Assembly: GCF_964019385.1 (NCBI RefSeq)
Contig: NC_088649.1
Location: 19,038,615-19,102,614 of the forward strand
Length of the DNA: 64,000 bases
From: Sycon ciliatum
Taxonomy: Eukaryota; Porifera; Calcarea; Leucosolenida; Sycettidae
Direction: 5' to 3'
The notes under the pieces: generated by a model
Seen by the model: only the letters and a program-made list of their open reading frames with translations
Databases searched by the model: none
Told to the model about the DNA's origin: nothing
Shown: piece by piece, positions 20,712 to 31,946 of the stretch
Layout: each line of letters opens with the position of its first letter
Numbering within the stretch: position 1 is the first letter of the stretch
Position numbers and translations under genes: made by a program

Positions 20712-23146
20712 TAGGGCTGAAACGATATGATCGTTAACCGTTTGCTAATCGCTAAGGAAATTATCGTTATATCGTTAGCTGTCACTAACGATATAACAAT
20801 ACTACTGAACAATGTACATGTAGGTGCACGTGTGTGAGGTGCCAGAACGCGATTAATTAACAGTGCTGTGAGTGCTGCAGCACTGTGCTACTGTGTGTAC
20901 GGGGTCCAAACCACGCTGTGCACTGGCATGGCACATGTCCACTATATATACTACTACATTGTACACTGGTGGTAGACAGTTACTGTAGAGTTTGTGCGTA
21001 CACTGATCCAGCAAGCGCGCGTACTACATCATGTACACTACTACTAGCTCTGTCCAGCCGCGTTCGGCTATGACAGTTTGGACTGAAGTCAGTTACAGCT
21101 GCTGATGCGTACCGGTACTTGAACTTGAAAGTGGCTGTGGTGAACTGTTACTGTTGTTGTTTTTTTTGTCGGGAAGAAAGTCACAGTGTGTCCCAAGGTT
21201 GTATTTTCTGTCTTTGGACAGGACAAGGTCTGAGTTCATTTTTGTTACGCGAGCTAGCGGCAGAAGGGATGTCGGCAAAAGTTTCTAGAACAAAACGGTC
21301 GCCAGTACGGGCATATTTCGTAGAGGTTGGTTGATCGGTAAAGTGTAATTTGTGCAGTCAAACGCTCGTGCGAACAAGTGGCACAACGAACTTGTTCTCG
21401 CACTTGAAGACACATCATAAGGAGTAGCATGCTCTTATTGCTGGAGGTAAAACACCAGAGGTGTCAGCAACTACCTCTTGCGGAACGAAGTCTGTCTCGT
21501 CGGTTTTTTTAAGCCAGCTCTGCCGGGACCTGGGATTCGAGCCGTGCTGGTGTGATCACAGAACACATCCTCGACTGGGTTGTTGGTTCACTGCGACCAC
21601 TATCTGTCGTAGCCGACGTTGAGTTTGTCGAACTCCTGAAGTTGCTTGAGACCGAATACAAGATTCCGTCGCGGACGCATCTCGCCAAGTTACTCGACAA
21701 ACGGCATTCGCTCTGGAAGTCCGAGTTGAAGGCGTTGATTCGGTCCGACGGCATGGCGGGCGTTTCTTTGACAACTGATGGCTGGACGTCCACAGTGACG
21801 CAGTCATTCGTCACGCACACTGTTCACTTCGTCAACGGCAAATGGACGTTGGTGAATGGTGTGCTTGAAACAGCAATATTCATTGGTAGCCACACTGCGG
21901 AGAAGCTGGCTCTTTGTGCGCAATATGTGGTACGCAGATTCGGCATCAAGGTGGAGCAGCTAGTTGCCCTCAGCCATGACGAGGCCCGGAATATGGTGGC
22001 TGCATGTCGTATCCTGGCTGCAGAGAACGGGTGGGAGAGTAACGTCTGAATTGCTTACCGCCTTCAGGCTGCAATTCGGTATGCCCTTGACTTGGATGTC
22101 GTAGCGAAATTGCTGTCCCGGTGTAGAAAGCTTGTTGGGCCTTTCAAGCACTCCTGTCTGGCTGCGGAAGCGCTGGAAAGCAAGCAGCGCCAGCTGAATG
22201 CTGATGCACAGCCACTGAAGGTAATCCAGGACATGCTCTAGTGTGTGCTGCACTTGACCCGCGTTTCCGGTCCCTCCAGTTTCTGGAGGACGAAAAAGCA
22301 TCTGCAGCAAAAGATCACGTGAAGTCATTGCTTGCAGAGAGTGCGGCCGTGACCAGCGCAAGTGAGCCACCTCGCAAGAAGGCAAGCACGCCGTCTGGTG
22401 AACTGTCTCGCCTGTTTGGTCGCAGTCAACCAAGCAAAGACGTCCCATCCACCACCAATGATGATGCTGAAACTCAGCTCAGAGACAGGGAAGTGGAGTT
22501 GTTCTTCGTGGAAGATGATCTGGATGTAGATGACAGGCCCCTGGAGTGGTGGAGAAAGAATAAGCACCGCTTTCCTGGTGTCTCCACTCTCGCCAGGAGA
22601 TACCTCTCTGTGCCCACGACGTCAGTGCCATCTGAGAGAATCTTCTCTGCTGCTGGTTGGCTGGTGACCAAGCTCCGCAATGGCTTGTCCCCTGCTCACA
22701 TCGACGCGTCCATCTTCCTGTCCGTCAACAACGTATTGCCTGGGGCTCGCTACCAGAATACTAGCTCAGGATCGAATTCTTTGAGCTTGGCCAAAGAGCT
22801 GGAGGAAGAGGAACTGAGTCTTCCAAAGTTGCCATCGCTGTCTGCAGAGTGACGATGACGAGTACGATAAGTTCTCACGACAAGAGTCAGAAATCAGAAT
22901 GCTCTGTTTGGTTATCCTGACTTATCCATGAATTCAATATGGTTATATTGTTTAAGTAAACAGCTTCCTCTGAGACAAAAATGCGATAATACTCATAAAA
23001 AGAAGGCTTGAAAATATACTTGTCAAGACAAAAACTTTCAAGATGTTTGTAACGAGCCTGAAGTGTGTCCTTTTTATGAGTGTCATATCGTTTGTTAAGC
23101 TATACGTGTTATCGTAAAGCAGCTTTTGAAGTTCGTTTCAGCTCTA
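20712..23146 (+). mobile_element. hAT transposon, copy 2 (2435 bp)
   Basis: TAGGGCTGAAACGAT start, TAGAGCTGAAACGA-type end, flanked by TTTCTTAG (20704-20711) and TTTCTCAG (23147-23154). Subterminal sequence contains inverted ATCGTTATATCGTTAG words. It holds a damaged transposase ORF lacking the section between VIQDML and ALDPRFR. Confidence 0.9.
21269..22852 (+). pseudogene. hAT transposase, copy 2, with stops and an internal deletion
   Basis: Starts MSAKVSRTKRSPVRAYFVEV, then a TGA, then a BED zinc finger (VKCNLCSQT...SHLKTHH). From 21552 a 165-codon frame covers the first half of the RNase H-like core: SLTTDGWTS with the first catalytic Asp and ALSHDEARNMVAA near the second. The C-terminal frame (22241-22852) has ALDPRFRSLQFL, PLEWWRKNKHRFPG and TTSVPSERIFSAAGWL, the hAT dimerisation motif. 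About 150 residues expected between VIQDML and ALDPRF are missing in all three copies, so the family spread as an internally deleted form. Confidence 0.9.
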
Positions 23147-23206
23147 TTTCTCAGTATTCCTTTCTAGGAACATACAGTATTATTATATTCCCTAAATCTG
23201 GTTTAA

Positions 23207-24403
23207 CCCTTTGAAGCCCGCTGGGTTTTCTGATTTCCCAGGCACTCGCACAGCGCTGCACGGAACCACGGATGGTCGATTTCAAAATTTCATAATTTAC
23301 TCACCAGCAATTAGCCCTTTCCCAAAGGTGCTCGCCTTTTTCCCCCTTTTTAAAAGCCCGTTTCTTTCGCCCTTTATTGCGTTTTTATGTGAATATCGCC
23401 CTTTATTGCGTTTTTATGTGAATATCGCCCTTTTTGAGCTTTTTTCGGTGATAAAGTGCTAAAATCTGTTTGCTCATGCATGCGATCACAGTTTCCGAGT
23501 GCTTGATGGGCGCCCCGGGCCTTGGTACGCCGCTTTTTTTTGGGGGGGGGCAACAAGTTGGTGAAGCTTGTACCCGGTGTACAATGCTGTAAAAGGTGGG
23601 TTTTTTGAACTTTACTTCCTGTTTTGCCCTTCGTGGACCCATAAATGGAAGAGTGCGTATTCATTTCTCAGCTTGGGTTCATATCTGAACATGTATCATG
23701 GCTATGCTTCACTGAAAAAAGAGCACTTTTTGCCTGTTTTCACTGAAAAAAGAGCACTTTTTAAGCATATTTTGAGGGACGCGAAAAGCTCTAAGTGCGA
23801 ATTAAAAAAGCACCTTTGGGAAAGGGCTACCAGCAATGGAGTTTCATTATCTGGAGCTCCCTGAAAAGCTTGTGATCGTCTCCATCCAAAGATATAGACT
23901 AGACACTAAGCCGAAGCAATAGAAGCGCCTCCAAGTCCCTTGAGTGCAGCCCTATTGCGCCTGAACGAGATACACCACCCACAGCATAAATTTCCTTCGG
24001 TTCATGACTTTTTATAATACTCAACACAAAACAACGATTCAAAGTTCTTTGTGCTGCTGAAGCTCAAGCGGTCATCTTGGTATCCATCACGCATGTGTTG
24101 CACTGGTATGAGTCATGGGGTAACCCCATGCGCACGCGAGCCCTACTCGAAAATTTCAAAATTCTCCAGTTCAGAAGTATGCAACCGCGTTCTGGTCTTT
24201 GCCGCTCGGGTATTTCGCATCGCGCTGCTACAAATGACACACCGCTGGAAAGGTCTTTTCCTTACCTTTCCAACAAGCTGTCGTTTCTGAAAATCAAAGA
24301 AAGGACAACGGAGATACGATGATTAATTTTGTACAATGATCAATGCTCAATGCGTACATAGTGCGCGTTTCGACGAGTATACTCGTCCTTGGGCTTCAAA
24401 GGG
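23207..24403. mobile_element. 1.2-kb piggyBac-like element, complete ends
   Basis: TTAA-CCCTTTGAAGCCC at the left (TTAA 23203-23206) and GGGCTTCAAAGGG-TTAA at the right (24404-24407) form a perfect 13-bp inverted terminus. No transposase is recognised. Direct repeats in the body include CACTGAAAAAAGAGCACTTTT and two adjacent copies of a GCCCTTTATTGCG block (near 23370-23420), the latter only in this copy. Confidence 0.85.
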
Positions 24404-24407
24404 TTAA

Positions 24408-25352
24408 AGGGGCACTCCGGGATTTTTTCGGTGGTGTGTTCTCTTCATGGGGGCCTTATATGGCCCCCAAGGAATGGGGAATCGCGAAAACTAGACCCAA
24501 AAAGTCGCTATATGAAGCCAGGTAGGGCAAAGTTTGTCTCCTCTTTTGATGGTTTTGATGACATCACGTGTGATTAGTATTCAAATTCTCTGCATTTGAA
24601 GATCTTCATTGTTTGAATTTTCTGTTGATGAAGAACGATGTTTGGTCAACATTCCCAAGCTTCACAACTGCGACCATACTCTAAGGAACCTGAAGAACCT
24701 CCTGAGGTGCCCCTGGTAGAAGCGCAGCCTGGTGAGGGCCAGGAAATTGGAGCGGACGACTTCACTGGTCGACAAGGAAATAATGATTGGTGTTCCTGCC
24801 AGAAATGTGGGGTGATGCAGAGGGCAGTCGATTACCTTCGCTGTCGAGAGAGCGCTGCAGCTGTTAGCATTGACAGCCCTTTGACAGGCGTTACACATCA
24901 CCCAGACTTTGCGTCAGCTTGTCTAAACAAAACTGTTCTGACCATATGCCTCACGGCGTATAGAGAATTTCGGGATCCTCGTACTCGGACCAGTGACGTC
25001 ATCCGCTCCAATCTACTGGCCCTCATCAGGCTGCGCTTCTACCAGGGGCACCTCAGGAGGTCCTTTAGGTTCCTTAGAGTACGTCCGCAGTTGTGAAACT
25101 TGGGAATGTCGACCAAACAACGTTCTTCATCACCAGAAAATTCAAACAACTAAGATCTGCAAATGCAGAGAATTTGAATACTAATCACACGTGACGTCAT
25201 GAAAACCATCAAAAGAGGAGACAAACTTGGCCCTCCCTGGCTTCATATATCGACTTTTTGGGTCTAGTTTTCGCAATTCCCCATTCCTTGGGGGCCAAAT
25301 AAGACCCCGCATGAAGAGAACACACCACCGAAAACATTCCCGGAGTGCTCCA
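24408..25352. mobile_element. 945-bp Kolobok-like MITE with arms of about 340 bp
   Basis: Begins AGGGGCACTCCGGGA immediately after the TTAA that ends the preceding element and finishes TCCCGGAGTGCTCCA before TTAA (25353-25356). The arms are inverted for about 340 bp, meeting a 250-bp core that encodes a Cys-rich fragment. A TTAA target and AGGG terminus suit Kolobok; the absence of a transposase makes this inference only. Confidence 0.8.
24638..25096 (+). pseudogene. P2RX7-C-like Cys/His domain fragment in the MITE
   Basis: The open frame begins and ends inside the element's arms, so only the middle (about 24765-24960) is informative. It reads NDWCSCQKCGVM, YLRCRE and GVTHHPDFASACLNK.VL, matching the zinc-binding C-terminal domain of P2X7 receptors that is widespread in invertebrate proteins and transposons (NTDWCSCG.C, CC.E, HP.F...CLN..VL). 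No channel domain is present, so this is not a receptor gene. Most likely an exon of the autonomous parent or a captured host exon. Confidence 0.55.
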
Positions 25353-25460
25353 TTAAATATTTGGTAGACAATTGAACTGGAATATTTCAAGCAGGCCACT
25401 GAAAAGTTTCTAAAATGGAAGAAACCCTATGATAAAGGCAGTGTGTATACTGTGTAGTAC

Positions 25461-25706
25461 CTGAGTCAAAACTGCATTGCTCTCCTCCATTGCTGCGATC
25501 ATCTCATTTTTCAAGTCAAGTACAGACTGTGTTGAATCTTGACGAGTGGCATCAAGTTCACCTTTAGTTGCAACAGACTTCAACTGCTCTGCATGCTGTG
25601 GTGAAAAGAAGCAATTCACATTATGGGCCACAATCAGCTCCTCCAGAAAACAGTTTGCTGGGACCTTACATGACCTCTTTAAGGTGAAACAGGGCACCAA
25701 AGTAGT
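25461..25706 (-). CDS. Conserved 246-bp exon-like ORF, copy 2
   Basis: Same acceptor, donor, length and phase as 15256-15501, with a handful of substitutions (for example KVPANCFLEEL). No stops. See that entry for content. Confidence 0.5.
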
Positions 25707-25828
25707 CTAACAGTCACCAAAGCACCGTTTTTAAAATATATACTTTGAAATAGAAAATGACAGTTTTCGCACAGTCTGACACACAGACAAACTTAGTGGC
25801 TTTTGTGGAGGAGCACAATACGAAGGAA

Positions 25829-26290
25829 CTAAAGTTGATGACACAGACTTGAGCATGTCAACGACATCAGTTCCAAGTCATGGACCAAGTTCTTCCTGGA
25901 AAGCACCATGATCCACTGGGCGGCGTTGCACTTGCATACTCTTTCGATTCTGGCACTGACACCTTTGGTTGTCACCTGCGCTTCCGAGAGTGCGTCAGAC
26001 GACGACTGTTGAGAGCTGAACGGCACATAACGTCGTAAGGCAGTTCGTGCTCTAATGTACTCGCCCACAACTTGTGCCTCTTAGCCTACTGTGGGCGACG
26101 GGGGCGATTCAGCTTCGCTGTCGACATCAATATCTCTGAGATCCCCAAAATTTGTCATCATCGCTCTGCAGACCCACCACCACGGACTTGCTGACACCTG
26201 ACCAAACCTGCACAATGAACAGCAATCATCTGGCCCTGCGAGCAGCCATAGTATCACTAGATGCAGACATTGACTTGTATTTGCGAGTGG
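25829..26290 (-). CDS. Possible decayed ORF, copy 2 (unknown)
   Basis: Equivalent of 18221-18660. The frame MTNFGDLRDIDVDSEAESPP is followed, after one in-frame stop, by EAQVVGEYIRARTALRRYVP and then SSQQSSSDALSEAQV. It carries 16 bp missing from copy 1, which explains the frame difference there. Confidence 0.35.
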
Positions 26291-27027
26291 GCTAATTCAA
26301 CTATTTTTTTAGACCGCCAACCAAGTGTTTGAACAATATTTTAAAAGATGGTCGCCATCCACCGCTCGTCCCGGTTCATGACTGAAGCGCAGCGTGAACA
26401 CACTCGACAAAATATTTTTTCATTCCGTCGTTTCTCAACTTTTTTTCAAAACGCAAAGACATGTTTAGCTTATCGCGGCCCAAATACACACGCACGCGCA
26501 CACAAACACACACACAGGCACACACACAAACACACACAAACACACACACACACACAACTAACTACAAATACTGCACCCTATCCCAGGCTTCTGCAACTCC
26601 TTTCTCCACCTCTTTCCTCTTACCTCCTTTCTCTCTCATCTGCTTCTTTTGTCCCATTCTTCCCTCTTTCTCTCTATCCCCGTATCTCCTTTCTCTCTCA
26701 CTTGCTTCTTTGGTCCCATTCTTTCCTCTTTCTCTCTATCCCCTTATCTCCTTTGCCCGCCGTCTCAGTGGCTCAGGTAGAATTAGGACACTTTTCTGGT
26801 GCCGCAGTACTTCAAGATCAGCGCTGCAACTCGCCATCGTGATAATGCGGCTTACGTCATGTTACCAAGGAAAACATGGCGTTTGGCCGTGTTCACCGCA
26901 CTCGAGCGCTCAGCTTTTTTTCAAAACATTGTTTTGAAAAATACTTCCAGTCTCTTGCAGCACTTGGATTGGAGGCCAGTCACATCGAGTATGTTTATCA
27001 TGGCCATTGTCTTGTGTCGTTTTGAGT

Positions 27028-27408
27028 TCAAATAGCTTTCTCTGATGAAGGATTCAAAATATCATGACATTCTCTTTCATCGTGGGCATGAAGCTCCCCA
27101 CTCGCAGTGGGGATGACAACGGACGGAATAAATGTGTTGAGTCGCGGGCAGGAGTTCTGCTGACAAACGTGATTAGCTCGGCGCGACCTGGGGCACGTGA
27201 GGACTCCAGTTCTAGTTGGACAATACCCCACGGACACATCTAGCTCGAAGTGCAGAGTCGATTGAGCTAAAATTACCAAGATCACAAAGAAGGCTTGTTT
27301 GCTTCCACAAAATGTTTTAGTAGCCGAGTCCATGCACTGAAAACTGCATTTGTTTTGTTTCTGTACATACGTGTAAAGACAGTACATCAGTACATAGTGC
27401 ACTTGCAT
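27028..27408 (-). CDS. Cys-containing ORF shared by copies 2 and 3 (unknown)
   Basis: A 126-codon frame kept in copy 3 (38655-39035) with few substitutions. It has a hydrophobic run (QAFFVILVILAQSTLHF) and then Cys-bearing segments (VGYCPTRTGVLTC, VCQQNSCPRLN). A signal-peptide-like start is possible, but the true start is unclear and the frame may be one exon. Not recognised. Confidence 0.35.
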   Translation of the reverse strand: MQVHYVLMYCLYTYVQKQNKCSFQCMDSATKTFCGSKQAFFVILVILAQSTLHFELDVSVGYCPTRTGVLTCPRSRRANHVCQQNSCPRLNTFIPSVVIPTASGELHAHDERECHDILNPSSEKAI

Positions 27409-27508
27409 TGCAAGTCACAACGACACGGGCACAGACAAAAGATTTCAAACAGCAGGGCGTCACCGGACCCCTTCACAGGGGGGTGCACAGGAATTTGTAC
27501 TCTTGGTT

Positions 27509-27855
27509 GTAGGGATCACGTCTTGAAAGGATTTGTGATTTTGATGTTGTTATTTTCTTGTCTTTCTCTGTGATTTGTCATTTATCTTTCTTTTTCTTTT
27601 CTTTTTTGTCTTGTTCAAGTTCTGCCCATGGCGTCCTTCTTGGCAGCGAGCACCTTCTCACAACAGTTGTCATGGTGATGACTATGTTACAGCTGACGAG
27701 CTGAGTGAAGGATGTCATGGGCAGAAGTTGAAAAAAGGCAAAAAAGAAAAGAACAAAAGAAAAAAGAAAGATATATGACAAATCACAGAGAAAGACAAGT
27801 AAATAAGTAAATAACAACATCAGAATCACAAATCATTTCCAGACGTGATCCCTAC
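27509..27855. repeat. Foldback element 3 (inside the long unit)
   Basis: 27509-27637 and 27710-27855 are imperfect inverted repeats, starting GTAGGGATCACGTCT and including TGTCTTTCTCTGTGATTTGTC. The 70-bp centre contains GTTGTCATGGTGATGAC. The copy 3 counterpart (39136-39450) has lost the outer end of one arm. Confidence 0.8.
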
Positions 27856-28010
27856 AGCGGCAGCAACGCGACAATGTGAAAAAACAGGAAAAATTTGCAC
27901 AGGAATTTTGCCCGGTGATGATGGCATGGCATCGCTTACAAACTCGAAAGCATAATTACATTAATATTAATAGCATTGCATCATACAATAATAATGTGTG
28001 GACCATTTAA

Positions 28011-29055
28011 GGTGGCAGACTACCCAAAAATTCGGTGAAAAATCGAATTTGTAAATTCATATTGAGTGCTACGTCAGTTGAAAGAGCATGAATAGCTGCA
28101 AATTCTCTGAAAATTGTGTCCCGATCTGACCGGCCGTTCAAGAGTTATGGCCGAACATGTGCCCTTGCAAGGAAAGATTTTTTTGTTGCACGCTGTCATT
28201 TGTTGGCAGCACTGTATTTGAATGTGAGCAGACCGGGCGCAACTTGTCGTATGATGCAAACACGTGAAAGTATACAGAATTTTGCTCCAAGTCCAAAAAA
28301 TCAGGTTTTTGAGCCACGTATTGGGCTGCACGGCGGCGGGCGAAGCGGGCGAAGCCCGCCGCCGTGCAGCAGGACTTTTGCCAGCACTCTCGTGACGTTG
28401 CAGATATGTGGCTTGATTATTGTAGTTGACGTTGATTTAGTGACTTTGGCAAGTTTGAGTCGTGTCAAGAAGTCAGGTAGGATTCAGTACTAGGCAGTAG
28501 TGAAACGTGAGTGGTAGTCTTTGCCGGTTTCTGAGGGTATCCTGGATTTGGTGTGCAGCGCTGTGGAAATGGCTTGCTGTGGAGGTCCCAGCACTGGATG
28601 TTGTATCAAAGGTACGACCTCGTAGCACGTGCTAAACCTAAAAAAATTCAAAAATTGACGTGGGTCTGTGGGAGTGTGTGAGAGAACGCCCACTCGTTCC
28701 GTTGTGACAGATTCCAGGGCCTCGTTGAGGGGCCCTACCCCATCACCCATGGCTGCTTCTGGACTTGTTCTAGGTTTGAGTCCCGCGCACGAACAGAATG
28801 AGCACGAAAATGTGAAAAAGTTGTAAATGCATTTGTTTGGCTCCTGGGTGGCTCGCACACCGTGGCACTATGCCGGAAATTTGAGTTTTTCCGGCCTGGA
28901 AAGCCTGTCAGTGAGGCGCAAGAACTTGTAAATCATGTCCTGAGGGCCAGCATAGTGGCAGGAGTGTGTGGTCAAAATTTCACTCAAATCCATTGAGAAA
29001 CACCAAAGTTACGGTCAATTGAATGCCATATGAAATTTTTGGGTAGGCTGCCCCC
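28011..29055. mobile_element. MITE-A of the composite
   Basis: Begins GGTGGCAGACTACCC and ends GGGTAGGCTGCCCCC, with TTAA on both sides. Contains a 17-bp-arm perfect GC hairpin at 28325-28370 and a 122-codon minus-strand frame (28490-28858). Very close in sequence to MITE-B. Confidence 0.85.
28490..28858 (-). CDS. 122-codon ORF of unknown function in MITE-A
   Basis: Also intact in MITE-B at 29958-30326 with three or fewer differences. Reads GLKPRTSPEAAMGDGVGPLN and LIQHPVLGPPQQAISTALHT; no family recognised. Since the two MITEs are nearly identical overall, conservation of the frame may only reflect recent copying. Confidence 0.3.
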   Translation of the reverse strand: MRATQEPNKCIYNFFTFSCSFCSCAGLKPRTSPEAAMGDGVGPLNEALESVTTERVGVLSHTPTDPRQFLNFFRFSTCYEVVPLIQHPVLGPPQQAISTALHTKSRIPSETGKDYHSRFTTA

Positions 29056-29067
29056 TTAATTAATTAA

Positions 29068-29475
29068 GTCGGTCATTGTCAAGGTTTGAGCTTCAAACAG
29101 GCAGTAAGGTGAGAAATTGTCAAATTTTGACTATTTTTGACCACCTGTCAATTTTAATGCACCTCTCTATAACACAGCCCAGCTGCAATGGGGATGGTCG
29201 CATTGATTTGATTTTGGTTTGCTTGTAGGCCGCTGGCACCCACATTCAATGACCCAGAAACTGTAGCACTGCTTTGAATACTTTAGTCGCAAAGTGAAGA
29301 TTCACGGCGAAAAGCCCCCAAAACTTGGAGATATTTTATTTTCAGCTTTGAGGAGCCCTGGGGGGGTTGTTGAGAGATATGTCGCTCTTGGTTTGAGCTT
29401 CAAACGGGCAGTATGGTCACCAATTGTCAAATTTTGACCATTTTTGACCACCTGTCAATTTTAATGCACCTCTCT
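29068..29475. other. Spacer between the two MITEs
   Basis: Starts after three consecutive TTAA words (29056-29067). Bases from about 29079 to 29168 recur at about 29389-29475 (GGTTTGAGCTTCAAAC.GGCAGTA, TGTCAAATTTTGAC, CCACCTGTCAATTTTAATGC), so the spacer has its own terminal direct repeats. Confidence 0.75.
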
Positions 29476-29479
29476 TTAA

Positions 29480-30523
29480 GGTGGCAGACTACCCAGAAAT
29501 TCGCTGAAAAATCGAATTTGTAAATTCATATTGAGTGCTACGTCAGTTGAAAGAGCATGAATAGCTGCAAATTCTCTGAAAATTGTGTCCCGATCTGACC
29601 GGCCGTTCAAGAGTTATGGCCGAACATGTGCCCTTGCAAGGAAAGATTTTTTTGTTGCACGCTGTCATTTGTTGGCAGCACTGTATTTGAATGTGAGCAG
29701 ACCGTGCGCAACTTGTCGTATCATGGAAACACGTGAAAGTGTGCAGAATTTTGCTCCAAGTCCAAAAATCAGGTTTTTGAGCCACGTATTGGGCTGCACG
29801 GCGGCGGGCGAAGCGGGCGAAGCCCGCCGCCGTGCAGCAGGACTTTTGCCAGCACCCTCGTGACGTTGCAGATATGTGGCTTGATTATTGTAGTTGACGT
29901 TGATTTAGTGACTTTGGCAAGTTTGAGTCGTGTCAAGAAGTCAGGTAGGATTCAGTACTAGGCAGTAGTGAAACGTGAGTGGTAGTCTTTGCCGGTTTCT
30001 GAGGGTATCCTGGATTTGGTGTGCAGCGCTGTGGAAATGGCTTGCTGTGGAGGTCCCAGCACTGGATGTTGTATCAAAGGTACGACCTCGTAGCACGTGC
30101 TAAACCTAAAAAAAATCAAAAATTGACTTGGGTCTGTGGGAGTGTGTGAGAGAACGCCCACTCGTTCCGTTGTGACAGATTCCAGGGCCTCGTTGAGGGG
30201 CCCTACCCCATCACCCATGGCTGCTTCTGGACTTGTTCTAGGTTTGAGTCCCGCGCACGAACAGAATGAGCACGAAAATGTGAAAAAGTTGTAAATGCAT
30301 TTGTTTGGCTCCTGGGTGGCTCGCACACCGTGGCACTATGCCGGAAATTTGAGTTTTTCCGGCCTGGAAAGCCTGTCAGTGAGGCGCAAGAACTTGTAAA
30401 ACATGTCCTGAGGGCCAGCATAGTGGCAGGAGTGTGTGGTCAAAATTTCACTCAAATCCATTGAGAAACACCAAAGTTACGGTCAATTGAATGCCATATG
30501 AAATTTATGGGTAGGCTGCCCCC
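29480..30523. mobile_element. MITE-B of the composite
   Basis: Same termini, hairpin (29793-29838) and minus ORF (29958-30326) as MITE-A. Its right TTAA (30524-30527) is fused to the AAGGGTCC terminus of a hAT-type MITE. Confidence 0.85.
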
Positions 30524-30525
30524 TT

Positions 30526-30728
30526 AAGGGTCCGGCGGATTCTGCCGGCAGAAAAATTGGCAGAATTCGGTATTTTTTCTGGTAAGTTTCATGCATGTTT
30601 GGTATGTGGATAAAAAAATGGAGCAGAATTCGAGGAATTGCCCGCCATAAGGTTTGTATGGTTCTGCCGATTTCACTGCTTTTCGAGCAGAATCTGCCAC
30701 CTTTTCGAGCAGAATCCGCCGGTCCCTA
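30526..30728. mobile_element. hAT-type MITE, copy 2 (about 200 bp)
   Basis: Termini AAGGGTCCGGCGGATTCTGC and TAGGGACCGGCGGATTCTGC (inverted). In copy 3 it is flanked by GACCATTT on both sides. In copy 2 the left GACCATTT has been carried to 28001-28008 by the composite insertion, and the right one is at 30729-30736. An 8-bp duplication with TAGGG-type ends indicates hAT. Confidence 0.85.
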
Positions 30729-31000
30729 GACCATTTGGAATTCTCCAAATCAAAATCCTCAGCAGCGGCAATGTCGTTGTCAACCTGAGCAACCGGTTCC
30801 TCTTCAACCTGGACAACAGGTTCCGCTTCAACAGGACCGCGTGCCGGTTCTTCGTCAAGTCCCTCATTGTCCGATTCCCCTGGCCCAGCTGCAACAGGAA
30901 TGGCTTCGTCGCCTCGCCTCATTTCAGGGTTCGCATTCCTCCGAAAAAGTTCGCTGATAGTGAGCTGGCCAGACGCTTTCCTTCTTCGAGAAGATGACAT
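30729..31000 (-). CDS. ORF with hAT/ZMYM-like N-terminus, copy 2
   Basis: ATG at 31000: MSSSRRRKASGQLTISELFR, then an acidic Glu/Val-rich stretch (EEPARGPVEAEPVVQVEEE) and EDFDLENSKW. A basic start followed by TISELF is typical of the N-termini of hAT transposases and ZMYM/repressor-of-p58-like domesticated proteins. Beyond residue 90 the frame runs into the hAT-type MITE, so the C-terminal residues down to 30524 are MITE-derived. Copy 3 has an in-frame stop. Probably an exon of the element carried by the long unit. Confidence 0.4.
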
Positions 31001-31946
31001 TTTTAAAGGAAACAGCTCCAAAGACTCTCCAAGTGTGGTGACCTGACTAACTTACTTGCGACCACACTGAATTATTTATTTCTTCTGTTTCAACCAAACA
31101 CCTAGCATGCCGCGTGCATGCAGTTTATTAGTAGATTCTACCAGCACCACACTTTTCATAACCAGCAGTTCACAAAAAACCAAGGTCAAATTTTTTAGGG
31201 GGGTGCACATGCCCCGTGCCCCTCACGGGTGACGCCCCTGCAAACAGTGATGCGTACACACTCACAGTTGTGACCAGCGTGACCGCGCGTGGGAGTCAAG
31301 TGCCCTACTCAAGTGCATGCATGCTTGGCTCGCGTGCATGCTCAGTAGATCTGCAGCTAGTGTGATGCACTGCATGTACAGTGCAGCATGCATTCAAGTA
31401 GTTTCACGGTCATTTTTGTATAGGAGACAATGTCGGCTATTTTGAAACAGCAATGACAGCTTCATCCACAAACGCTGGGCGTGGGGAATGTCTTTGGCGA
31501 ATGAGAGCTGTTGCATTGGCTAGCTGTACATTCCAGGAAGCGGGAATGTGCTGGATATCGATACTAAACACCCGTTCATCGCGGTGGTGAGTCTGAGCAG
31601 ACCCCGAGGTACGACAGCTTTGGATACTAAATGTGTACAGTGCGTATGGTGAAACAAGTCGACACTGGTTTCCAGCGAAATGTTGTTATCTATGTACAAT
31701 ATCCACCAATATACTTTATCTAGGGCCCAAAGGCTATCCAATTCACAAGGATTGGTGGCCTCACTATTTTTCGTTATCTCCGTGTTTTGGGTTGAAATCT
31801 GAACATAAAAAGTAGCACTGATGACGTCATTCTGATCATAATTGAAATTTAATACATGTATAGGAAATAGATGACGACTAACCCAATGTATCGACACAGA
31901 AAATTTGGTTGAAAAATATTAATGTTTGCCAAAGTTATTACCAACA

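Larger units (their letters stand above)
28011..30523. mobile_element. 2.5-kb composite TTAA insertion: MITE-A, spacer, MITE-B
   Basis: Copy 3 has a single TTAA (39592-39595) where copy 2 has TTAA (28007-28010), 2513 bp, TTAA (30524-30527). The insert consists of two 1.04-kb elements in the same orientation (28011-29055 and 29480-30523) bracketing about 0.4 kb. All four element ends are GGKGGCAGMCTACCC-type termini beside TTAA. It may have moved as one unit or grown by nested insertion. Confidence 0.85.

Noticed and set aside
24638-25096. P2X receptor gene
   Set aside because: Only the Cys-rich C-terminal-domain-like fragment is present, between the arms of a MITE; no channel segments.
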